A stretch of DNA of 64,000 bases, taken from contig NZ_JXYP01000018.1 of NCBI RefSeq assembly GCF_000964005.1, positions 124,001-188,000 of the forward strand. Direction: 5' to 3'. The notes under the pieces were generated by a model. It was not told where the DNA came from. It ran no database searches and saw only the letters and a program-made list of their open reading frames with translations. Each line of letters starts with the position of its first letter. Positions within the stretch are counted from its first letter, which is position 1. This DNA comes from Williamsia herbipolensis (GTDB taxonomy: Bacteria > Actinomycetota > Actinomycetes > Mycobacteriales > Mycobacteriaceae). This document shows, in pieces, positions 16,014-23,647 of this stretch. The position numbers and the translations under genes were made by a program.

Positions 16014-17171
16014 TCACGACGGCGACTCCAGTTCTCCCCCGCGTGCGGCCAGGTGCCACCGCGCGGGCTGTGGATCGGCCCCGCGGGTGCCGTCTGTGCG
16101 CACCAGGACTCCGCGGTCCACGGCCTTGTCGAGCCGGCGTCGAGCTTTCTCCCGGTGGGCAGCGGTCGGTCGAGCGGTATCGAACAACAGCACCGCGGCG
16201 TCGTCGGCCGTCGCACCCTTGGCCCCGTACTCCTTCACGATCTCGAGGACGTCGTGCGCAGTGCCGGTGGTGCTCGAGGTCCCGTCAGGCGCGTGCATCA
16301 CGCTGAGCGGACCCACGTCGTGCATGGGCTGTTTGAGGTGCAGGAGGCGCACGATCGGGTCACCGGACTCGCCGTGCAGCACCACGACTGACCCCGCGCC
16401 GTTGACGATGTGGGCCGAGCCGTAGATATCGGCGAGCGACTTGGGCGCGTTGCCATCGGCGCCACGCTTCACGAGGTGGTGCAGTTCGAGAACGTTGATG
16501 CCGGCCGCGATCACCCGGCCGCGGGCTCGGTTGTAGCCCGCGCCGACGCGATCCTCCGATAGCCCCACCGCGGCATCCTTCAGAGAATCGACCACCACCG
16601 CGTCACCGGCGTCGAGACCGGCAGCGCGGCATATCGCGAGGAAGCTATCTGTGTGGGTAGCGAAGTCGGCCAGCGGCGGCCCGCGCCATACGGTCAGCCG
16701 CGCCTCCAGCACCCCGCGGTCCTCGGCCGAGAAGATTCGAGCGAAGGCGCGCGCTGCCTGCGCGGGGCGGTCCATCGCGAGCACCAGCACGCGCGAGGCC
16801 GGCCGGACGGGGAATCCGAGCACCGACGACCGGAAACCGAGGAGAGCCGAGACCAGCTGAGCGGCAATGGTTGTCTTGCCCACGCCGCTCACACCGGCGA
16901 CGATCAGGGCCTCACCCTCAGCCCACAGGATGTTCTTCCCCTCACCCCACACAGCGGTCGGGATGTCGGGGGTGTCGAGGATGAATGCCGCGCCGTCTAT
17001 CAGCTGTTCCAGGGCTTGTGTGGCCTCGTCGCTGGTGTCCGGTTCGGACCCCTGAGCGCCGAACCAGCGCTCGGCGGCACGAAGGTAGGACAGGTGCGCG
17101 GGCTCCGAGGCTGCGTCGTCGTCGAGGTCATTGGGTGCATTGTTGGCGATCCACTCCGAGAAGGTGCTCAT
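16014..17171 (-). CDS. RepA-like RecA-fold ATPase / replicative helicase (AAA_25 type)
   Basis: The 385-residue protein has Walker A GVSGVGKTT at residues 93-101 and Walker B AVVVDSLKD near residue 215. A following ELHHLVKRG and HLKQPMHD fit the RepA/KaiC-like helicase core of plasmids and integrative elements. The C-terminal 90 residues (DVLEIVKEYGAKGATADDAA) look like a winged-helix domain. It starts with ATG 17171, overlapping the stop of the primase gene by four bases. Together the two form a primase-helicase replication pair placed next to the iteron-like repeats. Confidence 0.82.
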   Translation of the reverse strand: MSTFSEWIANNAPNDLDDDAASEPAHLSYLRAAERWFGAQGSEPDTSDEATQALEQLIDGAAFILDTPDIPTAVWGEGKNILWAEGEALIVAGVSGVGKTTIAAQLVSALLGFRSSVLGFPVRPASRVLVLAMDRPAQAARAFARIFSAEDRGVLEARLTVWRGPPLADFATHTDSFLAICRAAGLDAGDAVVVDSLKDAAVGLSEDRVGAGYNRARGRVIAAGINVLELHHLVKRGADGNAPKSLADIYGSAHIVNGAGSVVVLHGESGDPIVRLLHLKQPMHDVGPLSVMHAPDGTSSTTGTAHDVLEIVKEYGAKGATADDAAVLLFDTARPTAAHREKARRRLDKAVDRGVLVRTDGTRGADPQPARWHLAARGGELESPS

Positions 17172-18235
17172 CGTCGGCCCCCATCCGAGATTCGGACGAT
17201 CGCGCCGAACACGGCGCGCAGCATCTCGGCCTCGGCCTCCTCGACCGACCGGACACCGGCGTCACCGGACGATGCGCGGCGCGACAGCTCGGCTAGGAAC
17301 GCCTCGAGCACAACGCTCAGCGCAGCGGCCGCGCCCGGGTGCCCCTCGACGCCGGTCGAGAGCACGCGCCACGTCCGAGACACCAACGTGTCGTGTGCGC
17401 TTGCCCGCATCTGCTCGGCCAGGTTCGCGCGGCCGATGGCCGCGAGCATCGCGAGGTCCGGTTCACCCACCGGCAGTGCGTCGAGGTAGGCGTCGAGATC
17501 ATCGACAGTCACCTGCGCGATCTCGACTCCGGTGAGCCGCTGCCAATCGAACGGAACGCCGGTAGTGCGTAGCCGTGGACGGCGCCAACGCAATTCGTCG
17601 ACCCATCTCTCGGGTAGCGGTGGTGGGTAGTCCTCGTCCCCGGCGATGTCCTCATAACGGCGGTCGCCGATCCGCGACGGTGGCGCGATGACGTAGTGCC
17701 TACCGCCGGCACGGAGGTCGACCCCACGGCCCGCGGTAGCTCGGAACGTCACGTCGTCCGGCACGCTGAACCAGTAGTGCAAGCCGCCGTGCGGGGTCCT
17801 GGTCGCCGGACACGCGGGGAGCGGGCCGAGCCGGCTCTCGAGCGCCGTGATGGTCTCCTCGGCGCCGTGCTTGTGCAGGTCGATGTCGATTACTAGGAAT
17901 CCCCGCGGGACAGCGATCCCGATGTTCGCGTTGGGGTGTCGTCGCCATAGGTCACGGGCGCAGTCAGCGTCGGTGGTTGCGGCGTGGAACCCGTTGCGCG
18001 TCGCGGGCGCCTTGCCGTCGACCACGCAGGGAAACACTGGGGTGCCGGCGATGGCATATGCGACTGCCTGGCCGGCGAGGTCAACCTCAGCCGCGAGGTC
18101 TGCGGCGACAGTGGCCGGTTGTCCGAGCCCGGCGGTATCCTCGATGCCAGCGGTGTGGTTGAGCGCCGTTGCGGACGGGGACCCGTCGCAGTCGGGGTGA
18201 CTGCGGCGGGTTTTCTCGTTGTGAGGCATGTGCAA
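17168..18235 (-). CDS. Bifunctional DNA primase/polymerase (PrimPol)
   Basis: The 355-residue protein has the Prim-Pol domain in its N-terminal half: GTPVFPCVVDGKAP opens the fold and FLVIDIDLH supplies the metal-binding D-x-D. PHGGLHYWFSVP holds the conserved His, and GVDLRAGGRHYVIAPPS closes the active site. The C-terminal part is helical and probably a primase accessory domain. PrimPols start replication of many actinobacterial integrative elements and phages. Two ATG starts (18235, 18229) are possible. It lies 107 bp downstream of the HTH gene and overlaps the ATPase gene. Confidence 0.87.
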   Translation of the reverse strand: MHMPHNEKTRRSHPDCDGSPSATALNHTAGIEDTAGLGQPATVAADLAAEVDLAGQAVAYAIAGTPVFPCVVDGKAPATRNGFHAATTDADCARDLWRRHPNANIGIAVPRGFLVIDIDLHKHGAEETITALESRLGPLPACPATRTPHGGLHYWFSVPDDVTFRATAGRGVDLRAGGRHYVIAPPSRIGDRRYEDIAGDEDYPPPLPERWVDELRWRRPRLRTTGVPFDWQRLTGVEIAQVTVDDLDAYLDALPVGEPDLAMLAAIGRANLAEQMRASAHDTLVSRTWRVLSTGVEGHPGAAAALSVVLEAFLAELSRRASSGDAGVRSVEEAEAEMLRAVFGAIVRISDGGRR

Positions 18236-18342
18236 CGCTTTCTGTTACGCGGAACGGCGACAATGGTTTTCGCCGATGGGGTGACGCTCACGCGGTTGCC
18301 GGACGCGAGCGGTAGAGCTATCTCGGTTGTTGCGGGTCGAGG

Positions 18343-18543
18343 TCAGCTATTCGTCTGCTCCAACCACAGTTCGACGTCGAGCGGCCGATACATGACGCGC
18401 CGTCCGACGTGAAGGCAGCGGGGACCGCGTCCGAGGGTCTGCCAGTTCGAAAGCGTTTGCTCTCCGACTCCGAGGTAGGCAGCGGTCTCTTTTCGACTCC
18501 AGAGTCGGTTGGTGTCGGTTGGTACATGCGTGGTGGTCGTCAT
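18343..18543 (-). CDS. Excisionase-like helix-turn-helix protein
   Basis: A 66-residue MerR/excisionase-type winged helix: the recognition unit is WSRKETAAYLGVGEQTLSNW and the wing RVMYRPLDVELWLEQ. Proteins of this size next to a tyrosine integrase normally act as recombination directionality factors or element regulators. It is divergent from the integrase gene and heads the minus-strand replication unit. Confidence 0.8.
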   Translation of the reverse strand: MTTTTHVPTDTNRLWSRKETAAYLGVGEQTLSNWQTLGRGPRCLHVGRRVMYRPLDVELWLEQTNS

Positions 18544-18948
18544 GGGTCAGCTCTCTTGTGGGTAACTCGGCTCTACGTCTTGTATGAACCTCAGGTAAGC
18601 ACCCCGGGTGGATTTTCGCTACCCCGTATCGGCCGTAAAGCACTGTCGCAGAATCGAATTGGTAAGCTTTGGCGTCAAAGCTTACAACTCTGTGGCACAA
18701 CATGATTCGTTAGTGGGCACCATTCTGACTCCCTCGGGCGCGTCCCATACGGGCAGTTCACACGGCGTTTTTGAGACCTCGTTCGCGGTGCGACAACAGA
18801 GCGACGCGACGCGCACATGACCCGCGCGATGCCCGAACAGAAACCCGCAAGGTAGACCCGGAGGAATGTTTCGTGTCTCGGCGTGTCCCGCGGCGTGTCG
18901 TTGCCTTCTTCGAGTGACGTCTTAACATCGTGCGTACTCTGACTAACC
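18544..18948. promoter_or_regulatory. Divergent control region between xis-like and int genes
   Basis: About 400 bp with clearly lower GC than the flanks and no supported gene. It should contain the promoters for the minus-strand replication unit and the plus-strand integrase. A perfect palindrome (see 18662-18685) lies in the middle. Confidence 0.5.
18662..18685. promoter_or_regulatory. Perfect 9-bp inverted repeat, candidate operator
   Basis: GTAAGCTTT and AAAGCTTAC are separated by six bases (ggcgtc). An exact palindrome of this size in the control region between divergent regulator and integrase genes suggests binding of a dimeric regulator. No dedicated repressor gene is seen in the element apart from the HTH protein at 18343-18543. 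Confidence 0.6.
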
Positions 18949-20268
18949 GTGAGCACAGAACAGACGAGCAATCGACCGCGCCGGCGACCGGGCAACGTCC
19001 GAGTCTTCGACGCGCATTACAGCGACTATCGGCGGCGGGTGAAGCGAGCGAGCGGGTGGCACGTCGTCGACGGCCACGAGGTGCCTAAGCGCGAGCGGTG
19101 GCAGGTGCGCTACGTCGACCTCGACGGCCGCGAGCGCTACGAGACATTCGAGGCCAAGGGCAAAGCACAGGCACGCGCGGACACGCTCACCGCCGAGCTG
19201 ACGGACGGTTCGCACGTCGACCGACGAAAGTCTCAGACCACCGTCGCGACCGTCGCCGAGTCGTGGTCGGCGTCGCTGGTGTCCAAGGCGCAGAGCACTA
19301 GAGCGAACTATGCGTCGGTGCTCGCCAACCACGTACTACCAGCGTGGGGGAGTCGGGAAGTTGGCTCGATCACGCACGACGACGTCACACGGTGGGTTGC
19401 TGAGCTGACGCGCACCCCGCGCCGCGGATCGACGTCGGAGACACTGTCACCCGCGACCGTGCACAAGGCGTGGATCGTGTTCTCCGGTGTGCTCGATTAC
19501 GCGGTCGCTGACGGCCGTCTCCGCGCAAACCCTGCCGCCAAGGTCGAGCTACCCAAGATCACGTCGAGCGCTGACGTCTATCTGTCGCACGCGGAGGTCG
19601 GGCGTCTCGCCGCGGCCGCGGACTATCTCTACGCAAGTCGCTCCGATCGCCGGCGCGCCGGTCGCGACCGCGTAGGTGAGAAGACAGTCGACCTCGACCC
19701 CACGGGGGTGCCGATCATCCCGGATGCTGAGCCCTCCCCAGATGGTCTGCTGATCCGCTTCGGTGCGTATTCGGGGCTGAGGGTGGGGGAGTTGTCTGGC
19801 CTGCAGGTGCGTGACCTCGACCTCGAGCGACGCACTATCCATGTTCGACGAGCCAATACAGAGGTGGCCGGCCGGCTCGTCGCCGGTCTGCCCAAGGGTG
19901 GCAAGGTCCGGTCGCTCGACCTCGTGCCGCACCTCGTCGAGGATCTCCGCGCGCATATCGCGGGTAAGGCGCCGACTGACACTGTGTTCTGTGGTGCGAC
20001 AGGTGCGCCGCTGCGTCGCGGCAACCTCAACAAGCGCGTGATCGGGCCGGCCGCTGATCTCGCCGGCCTCGACGGCGTCACCGCGCACACGTTGCGTCAC
20101 ACCTACGCGAGTATCTGCGCGTCGGTTGGGGTCCGGATAGAGATTGTCTCCCGGTGGATGGGGCACGCCTCGGTCGCGATCACGCAACGGGTCTACGTCG
20201 GCCTTTTCGACGAGGATCTTTCGGCGTCCGCGGACCTCGTCTCCGCTGCGCTCGCGGCCTCGAAGTGA
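18949..20268 (+). CDS. int: Tyrosine integrase of element 1
   Basis: A 439-residue phage-type integrase. The N terminus (RWQVRYVDLDGRERYETFEA) is an arm-binding AP2-like domain, followed by a SAM-like core-binding domain (about 90-190) and the catalytic domain. Catalytic residues are visible in SGLRVGEL (Arg), HTLRHTYAS (His-x-x-Arg), MGHAS (His) and QRVYVGLF (Tyr nucleophile). GTG 18949 is used; there is no clear ribosome-binding site. The gene ends 140 bp from attR in tRNA-Val(GAC), the usual arrangement for tRNA-directed integrases. Confidence 0.93.
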   Translation: MSTEQTSNRPRRRPGNVRVFDAHYSDYRRRVKRASGWHVVDGHEVPKRERWQVRYVDLDGRERYETFEAKGKAQARADTLTAELTDGSHVDRRKSQTTVATVAESWSASLVSKAQSTRANYASVLANHVLPAWGSREVGSITHDDVTRWVAELTRTPRRGSTSETLSPATVHKAWIVFSGVLDYAVADGRLRANPAAKVELPKITSSADVYLSHAEVGRLAAAADYLYASRSDRRRAGRDRVGEKTVDLDPTGVPIIPDAEPSPDGLLIRFGAYSGLRVGELSGLQVRDLDLERRTIHVRRANTEVAGRLVAGLPKGGKVRSLDLVPHLVEDLRAHIAGKAPTDTVFCGATGAPLRRGNLNKRVIGPAADLAGLDGVTAHTLRHTYASICASVGVRIEIVSRWMGHASVAITQRVYVGLFDEDLSASADLVSAALAASK

Positions 20269-20318
20269 CGTCAAAGTCGAGCCGAGGACGTCGCGGTAGT
20301 CGGCGGTATCTGGACCTC

Positions 20319-20338
20319 GTGCGTGCAGAGTGCGTGCA
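20319..20338. repeat. Candidate integrase arm-type site, right copy
   Basis: Exact, same-orientation copy of 12860-12879, about 70 bp inside attR. Confidence 0.6.
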
Positions 20339-20357
20339 CGCGACCTCGGGTAGCAGA

Positions 20358-20392
20358 AGAGGCGGCCCCCGACACTCTCGGAAACCGCCTCT
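20358..20392 (-). terminator. Element-supplied terminator for tRNA-Val(GAC)
   Basis: 8-bp arms (20358-20365 and 20385-20392) with a 19-nt loop lie 19 bp downstream of the 3' end of the minus-strand tRNA gene, within element 1. It would replace the native terminator at 12648-12670 that was displaced by integration. Confidence 0.55.
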
Positions 20393-20407
20393 CAACTGGT
20401 CTAACTC

Positions 20408-20452
20408 TGGTGCGCGATACTGGGATTGAACCAGTGACCTCTTCCGTGTCAG
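20408..20452. repeat. attR of element 1 (45 bp), within tRNA-Val(GAC)
   Basis: Identical to 12685-12729. It restores the 3' half of the tRNA gene, so integration does not inactivate the tRNA. Confidence 0.95.
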
Positions 20453-20482
20453 GGAAGCGCTCTCCCACTGAGCTAATCGCGC
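20411..20482 (-). tRNA. tRNA-Val (GAC)
   Basis: 72 nt, minus strand. The acceptor stem gcgcgat pairs with atcgcgc, the discriminator is A, and the anticodon loop CTGACAC between cttcc and ggaag gives anticodon GAC. No CCA is encoded. The 3' 42 bases come from the element 1 attachment core. Confidence 0.96.
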
Positions 20483-20509
20483 GGGTATTTAATTGGGAAA
20501 CGCTCGTGG

Positions 20510-20580
20510 AGGCGGCGACGGGAATCGAACCCGTGTGCACGGCTTTGCAGGCCGTTGCCTCACCACTCGGCCACACCGCC
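20510..20580 (-). tRNA. tRNA-Cys (GCA)
   Basis: 71 nt, minus strand. The anticodon loop CTGCAAA gives GCA, and the discriminator is U, as usual for tRNA-Cys. It lies between tRNA-Gly and tRNA-Val(GAC) on the same strand; the three are probably one transcript. Confidence 0.96.
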
Positions 20581-20604
20581 ACGGTGGACTCAATCGCTCT
20601 TCCG

Positions 20605-20677
20605 AGCGGACGACGGGATTCGAACCCGCGACCCCAACCTTGGCAAGGTTGTGCGCTACCAGCTGCGCCACGTCCGC
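20605..20677 (-). tRNA. tRNA-Gly (GCC)
   Basis: 73 nt, minus strand. The anticodon loop TTGCCAA gives GCC and the discriminator is U. It is the first gene of the Gly-Cys-Val cluster, an arrangement also found in mycobacteria, where tRNA-Gly is the L5 phage attachment site. Confidence 0.96.
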
Positions 20678-20918
20678 GTGCGCCGCAAACCTTGTGGGCT
20701 CGCGGTGCGAAGCGAAACACTATCCGAATCGCGGGCGACCCAACAAATCCGCTGGTCATCGGTGAGTCCCCGGGGACACACCACCGATGAGACGTCGCCG
20801 TTTCGACGGTCGCGACGGGCCGCGGGCGGCCACGAGACGTCTGACCTCGATTGGCGGGATCACCCTGTCGTCGTGATAACGTTCTGCGGTCGTCGGCGAG
20901 GAACACCACGCCGATCGC

Positions 20919-20993
20919 GGTCCCGTGGCTCAGTGGAAGAGCGTCCCGTTCACACCGGGAAGGTCGCTGGTTCGATCCCAGCCGGGACCACCA
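20919..20993 (+). tRNA. tRNA-Val (CAC), CCA encoded
   Basis: Plus strand, divergent from the Gly-Cys-Val cluster. The acceptor ggtcccg pairs with cgggacc, and the anticodon loop TTCACAC gives CAC. The discriminator A at 20990 is followed by an encoded CCA. The 3' part is the attL core of element 2. Confidence 0.96.
20969..20992. repeat. attL of element 2 (24 bp), in tRNA-Val(CAC)
   Basis: Identical to 34158-34181. It covers the T-arm loop to the CC of the encoded CCA, so the tRNA stays intact after integration. Confidence 0.93.
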
Positions 20994-21061
20994 GGTAGAG
21001 GCGTTATTCGCCCGGTTCGGGCTATTACCGGGCCGTAGAGCGCCGCTCGAAAGGTGGTCGG

Positions 21062-22000
21062 ATGCCCGCTCACACTCGGGTCCGCCGCCTGCTTGAGCGA
21101 AGTGGTCGGATGCTCATCGACTTAAGTGGCGAGTCGAACCGGCACTTCACCTTGCGCCAGACTCGTCGTGACGAGACGGCCGAGGAGCGCAACATTCGCC
21201 AATACGTCGAGGCTCAGGGGTACGGGGGCGACGATGAGGTTGAGTCGGTCGCGCTGGTAAAACGTCACCGCTTGCTCGAACGCAGCTTCGAGGTGTTCGA
21301 CGTGCGTTGCGTGCGCAGTCGTTGGTGGGTGATCACCAACATGACCAATCTGTACAGCCAAGATGACTTCATCTCCGCCGACTACGCCTTCTCGTTCCAC
21401 CTCGGTTTGATGACGCGGCTGTGGGAACGCGACCGCGGCGAAGTCGCCCCCGAGGCGCGCTCGGTGAGTGAGCGGTCATGGCGCAAGCTCGACGACGCTG
21501 GCGAGGCGTGGGCGGCAGCGCGAGACACCGAGGACTTCCAGACGGTCGGCGTCAGGTTGCGCGAGGCGATGATCGCGCTCGTGTCGGATTATGCCGACGA
21601 TGACTGGGTTAGCGATGTGACCGATCGCCCTCAGCTGGCCAACGTCAAGGGCTGGCTCGAGGTGTTCGCCGGCAAGCTGTCGACCAAGCGGCGGCAACGC
21701 GCTTACCTACGGGGAGTCTGGGACAGAGCGTGGGATTTGGTCGTGCACCTGCAGCACGACTCATCCGCGCGAGAACCTGACGCCGCGATCGCGTTCAATG
21801 CGGTCGAGCACGCTCTCGAACTGTTCTCCCATATGCGCCTTTACATCGAGCGGGATAGCCCCGTTGAGTGTCCTCAATGCGGGTCTCGTCGGTTCTCGGA
21901 GACAACCGACTGGACCGACGATGAGCGCCTTGAGGTGTGGCAGGAGTGCTCAGCTTGCGGCTACGCCACCGAGCGAAGCGAGTGGCCGCTCAGCACCTAA
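21062..22000 (+). CDS. Zinc-ribbon protein of unknown function, 312 aa (defence-type position)
   Basis: ATG 21062 follows AAAGG at good spacing; ATG 21110 lies in a repeated gtggtcggatg context and is an alternative start. The N-terminal two thirds are mixed and then helical (FQTVGVRLREAMIALVSDYA, AYLRGVWDRAWDLVVHLQHD). The C terminus is a treble-clef-like zinc ribbon with CPQCGSRR and, about 25 residues on, CSACGYATE. I do not recognise a named family. The gene is the first inside attL and is followed in the same direction by the ApeA-like gene 82 bp later, so both may form a defence cargo unit. Confidence 0.65.
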   Translation: MPAHTRVRRLLERSGRMLIDLSGESNRHFTLRQTRRDETAEERNIRQYVEAQGYGGDDEVESVALVKRHRLLERSFEVFDVRCVRSRWWVITNMTNLYSQDDFISADYAFSFHLGLMTRLWERDRGEVAPEARSVSERSWRKLDDAGEAWAAARDTEDFQTVGVRLREAMIALVSDYADDDWVSDVTDRPQLANVKGWLEVFAGKLSTKRRQRAYLRGVWDRAWDLVVHLQHDSSAREPDAAIAFNAVEHALELFSHMRLYIERDSPVECPQCGSRRFSETTDWTDDERLEVWQECSACGYATERSEWPLST

Positions 22001-22082
22001 GACGGCGGCCCAGGGAGCCGCATCGGTCGACCGACTGAACTTGCCGCGTTCTGCCCGACGGTGAGGTAGCCGCCGGTTTACG

Positions 22083-23318
22083 GTGCCTGACATGGAGCCA
22101 TTCAAGGCCGATGGCCGCTTCTGGATCGCAACGACACACGACCGTGCGGCCGACGGGCAGCTCAGCTGGGGGCCTGGCGCCAAGGCTGAGCTGGTCCTCG
22201 CGATGCGAGTCATCGACGAGGTGGCCGCCCCGATCGAGCACTCGAATGGCACCACCACGATCATCCAATCGGGCGACCCGTACAAGATCGTGGAGGACGG
22301 CACGCCCCGAGTCCTGCACGGCGACACCGACCGAGGGCCGGTCACATGCGTCGATGCCTACCTCGGCCCGCCGAGCTTCGGCAGCGTAGCCACGGCGTTC
22401 GGTCAGCGGTGGGACGTCCAGACGCTTATCGTCGGGGCGCACCTGCCGGGCCACGACACAGCGCTCGACGCCGTGCGGTTCGTCCTCGACACCCCGGGCT
22501 GGTGGTCTCACCTCGCCGACGCCGAGACGGTCACCACCGCCGCTGGCGAACTCAGCTGCTCGCGCGACAGCGAGGGGGTGGTCTCGTTCGAATACCGACC
22601 CGTGGCGCCGCTGACGATCCGGTCGGCCGACCGCAGCCTGCGCTCAATGCAGACAATCGCGATGCTGGCGCTGGGCGCCGAGCTGACACTTCTCACGGTC
22701 AACGTGCGGGCTGCCGGCGCCCCAGAGTGGCTCATAGTGCTGACGCGCGATCAGGACCCGACTGAGACCTCGTGGCCGAGCCCCGACGACCTGCTCCCGC
22801 CGAGCTGGCTGACGTTGCAGCGCCTCGCCGACTGGCTCGCTCTCGAAAAACGGATGGACGGGCTCGCGGCGGCTGTCGCGTTCCCACCCGAGGCGGTCGC
22901 TGTCCAGGTGAGCGCGCTGGTCTCTGGCTCGCTCATCGAGGGCATCCACAAACGACTGGTCACGGACGATGACACCTACTTCGTCGATCGCGCCCGAGAC
23001 CTCTACGCCCGAGCGACCGCGATCCTGCCCGAGCCCGACCTCACCGGGTCTGTCGGCGCTGGCTGGGCTGAGCTGGTCAGGCAGGCCCGGAATGACCTCG
23101 CACACCACAACACCGGCCGCCCGTTCGAGAAGGTGTTTTGGGACTGGCTCATCGCAGAGTCGACGACGATGTGGGTGTTGCGCGTCTGTCTGCTAGCTGA
23201 GCTTGGTCTCGACGCCGCCGAGATGCAGGCTGCCGTCGATGATCACCAGCGCTACGGGTTCTACCGCGCCAACCTTGAGGCCCACATCCGCGAGCGCGAC
23301 GCGATCTCGGCACCGTAA
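22083..23318 (+). CDS. ApeA-like HEPN protein (putative anti-phage effector)
   Basis: The 411-residue product resembles ApeA-type abortive-infection proteins in layout. The N-terminal domain opens with GRFWIATTHDRAADGQLSWGP, similar to the GxWW...GxLxFxP start of the ApeA N-terminal domain. The C-terminal helical domain carries RNDLAH at residues 336-341, the R-x4-H HEPN ribonuclease motif. ApeA of E. coli is a single-gene anti-phage system. No membrane segments are seen. GTG 22083 or ATG 22092 may be the start; neither has a well-placed ribosome-binding site. The family assignment is by pattern recognition. Confidence 0.68.
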   Translation: MPDMEPFKADGRFWIATTHDRAADGQLSWGPGAKAELVLAMRVIDEVAAPIEHSNGTTTIIQSGDPYKIVEDGTPRVLHGDTDRGPVTCVDAYLGPPSFGSVATAFGQRWDVQTLIVGAHLPGHDTALDAVRFVLDTPGWWSHLADAETVTTAAGELSCSRDSEGVVSFEYRPVAPLTIRSADRSLRSMQTIAMLALGAELTLLTVNVRAAGAPEWLIVLTRDQDPTETSWPSPDDLLPPSWLTLQRLADWLALEKRMDGLAAAVAFPPEAVAVQVSALVSGSLIEGIHKRLVTDDDTYFVDRARDLYARATAILPEPDLTGSVGAGWAELVRQARNDLAHHNTGRPFEKVFWDWLIAESTTMWVLRVCLLAELGLDAAEMQAAVDDHQRYGFYRANLEAHIRERDAISAP

Positions 23319-23321
23319 GAC

Positions 23322-23526
23322 TCAGGCCGACCCGTCGAGGACGTCTGGGCCGCCGGCGGCGGGGAGGTCGCCGCGGTAGGTGACGGCCTCGCAGCGGCGG
23401 CACACCCAGGTGCGGCAGGGGGACTGGGCGCTGATTGGCCCAGCCGACGAGGTGTGTTCGGGGCGGACGCCAGTCACTACCGCAGACAGGGCAGCGGCGC
23501 GGCTTCCACTCGATGACGCGGGACAC
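23322..23526 (-). pseudogene. Frameshifted small zinc-ribbon gene (candidate)
   Basis: From GTG 23526 one minus frame reads VSRVIEWKPRRCPVCGSDW and continues to about 23,440. The adjacent frame then takes over as CRTWVCRRCEAVTYRGDLPA and stops at 23322. Joined, they would form a 68-residue protein with two Cys pairs typical of a zinc ribbon. A single-base shift between roughly 23,410 and 23,450 is needed. It may be a true pseudogene, a programmed frameshift or a sequence error. Confidence 0.35.
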
Positions 23527-23647
23527 GCGGGTGACCTCCTCGGCCCGCGACGAGTGAGCCACACGGTAGCGACGGCGTCCGACAACGCAGTCCGGCGGGC
23601 TACGCAGCGTTCCGTAGCGCTGCACCCTCGTTTCGTAGCGTTCGGGC

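Larger units (their letters stand above)
12685..20452. mobile_element. Element 1: plasmid-like integrative element in tRNA-Val(GAC)
   Basis: About 7.8 kb are bounded by identical 45-bp repeats, the right one being the 3' part of a functional tRNA-Val gene. Content, left to right: a membrane-anchored HEPN-like protein; a minus-strand unit with three small or unknown proteins; an iteron-like origin; a RepA-like ATPase; a PrimPol; an excisionase-like HTH protein; and a plus-strand tyrosine integrase next to attR. There is no relaxase, FtsK/TraB-type translocase or phage structural gene. The layout suggests a replicating, excisable element that is mobilised by other agents or has lost transfer. 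Confidence 0.85.

Noticed and set aside
15815-16059. N-terminal part of a 120-codon minus frame through the iterons
   Set aside because: Translation of repeats (FTFASRTFTRER and similar) and overlap with the RepA-like gene; only the last 27 codons are considered possible.
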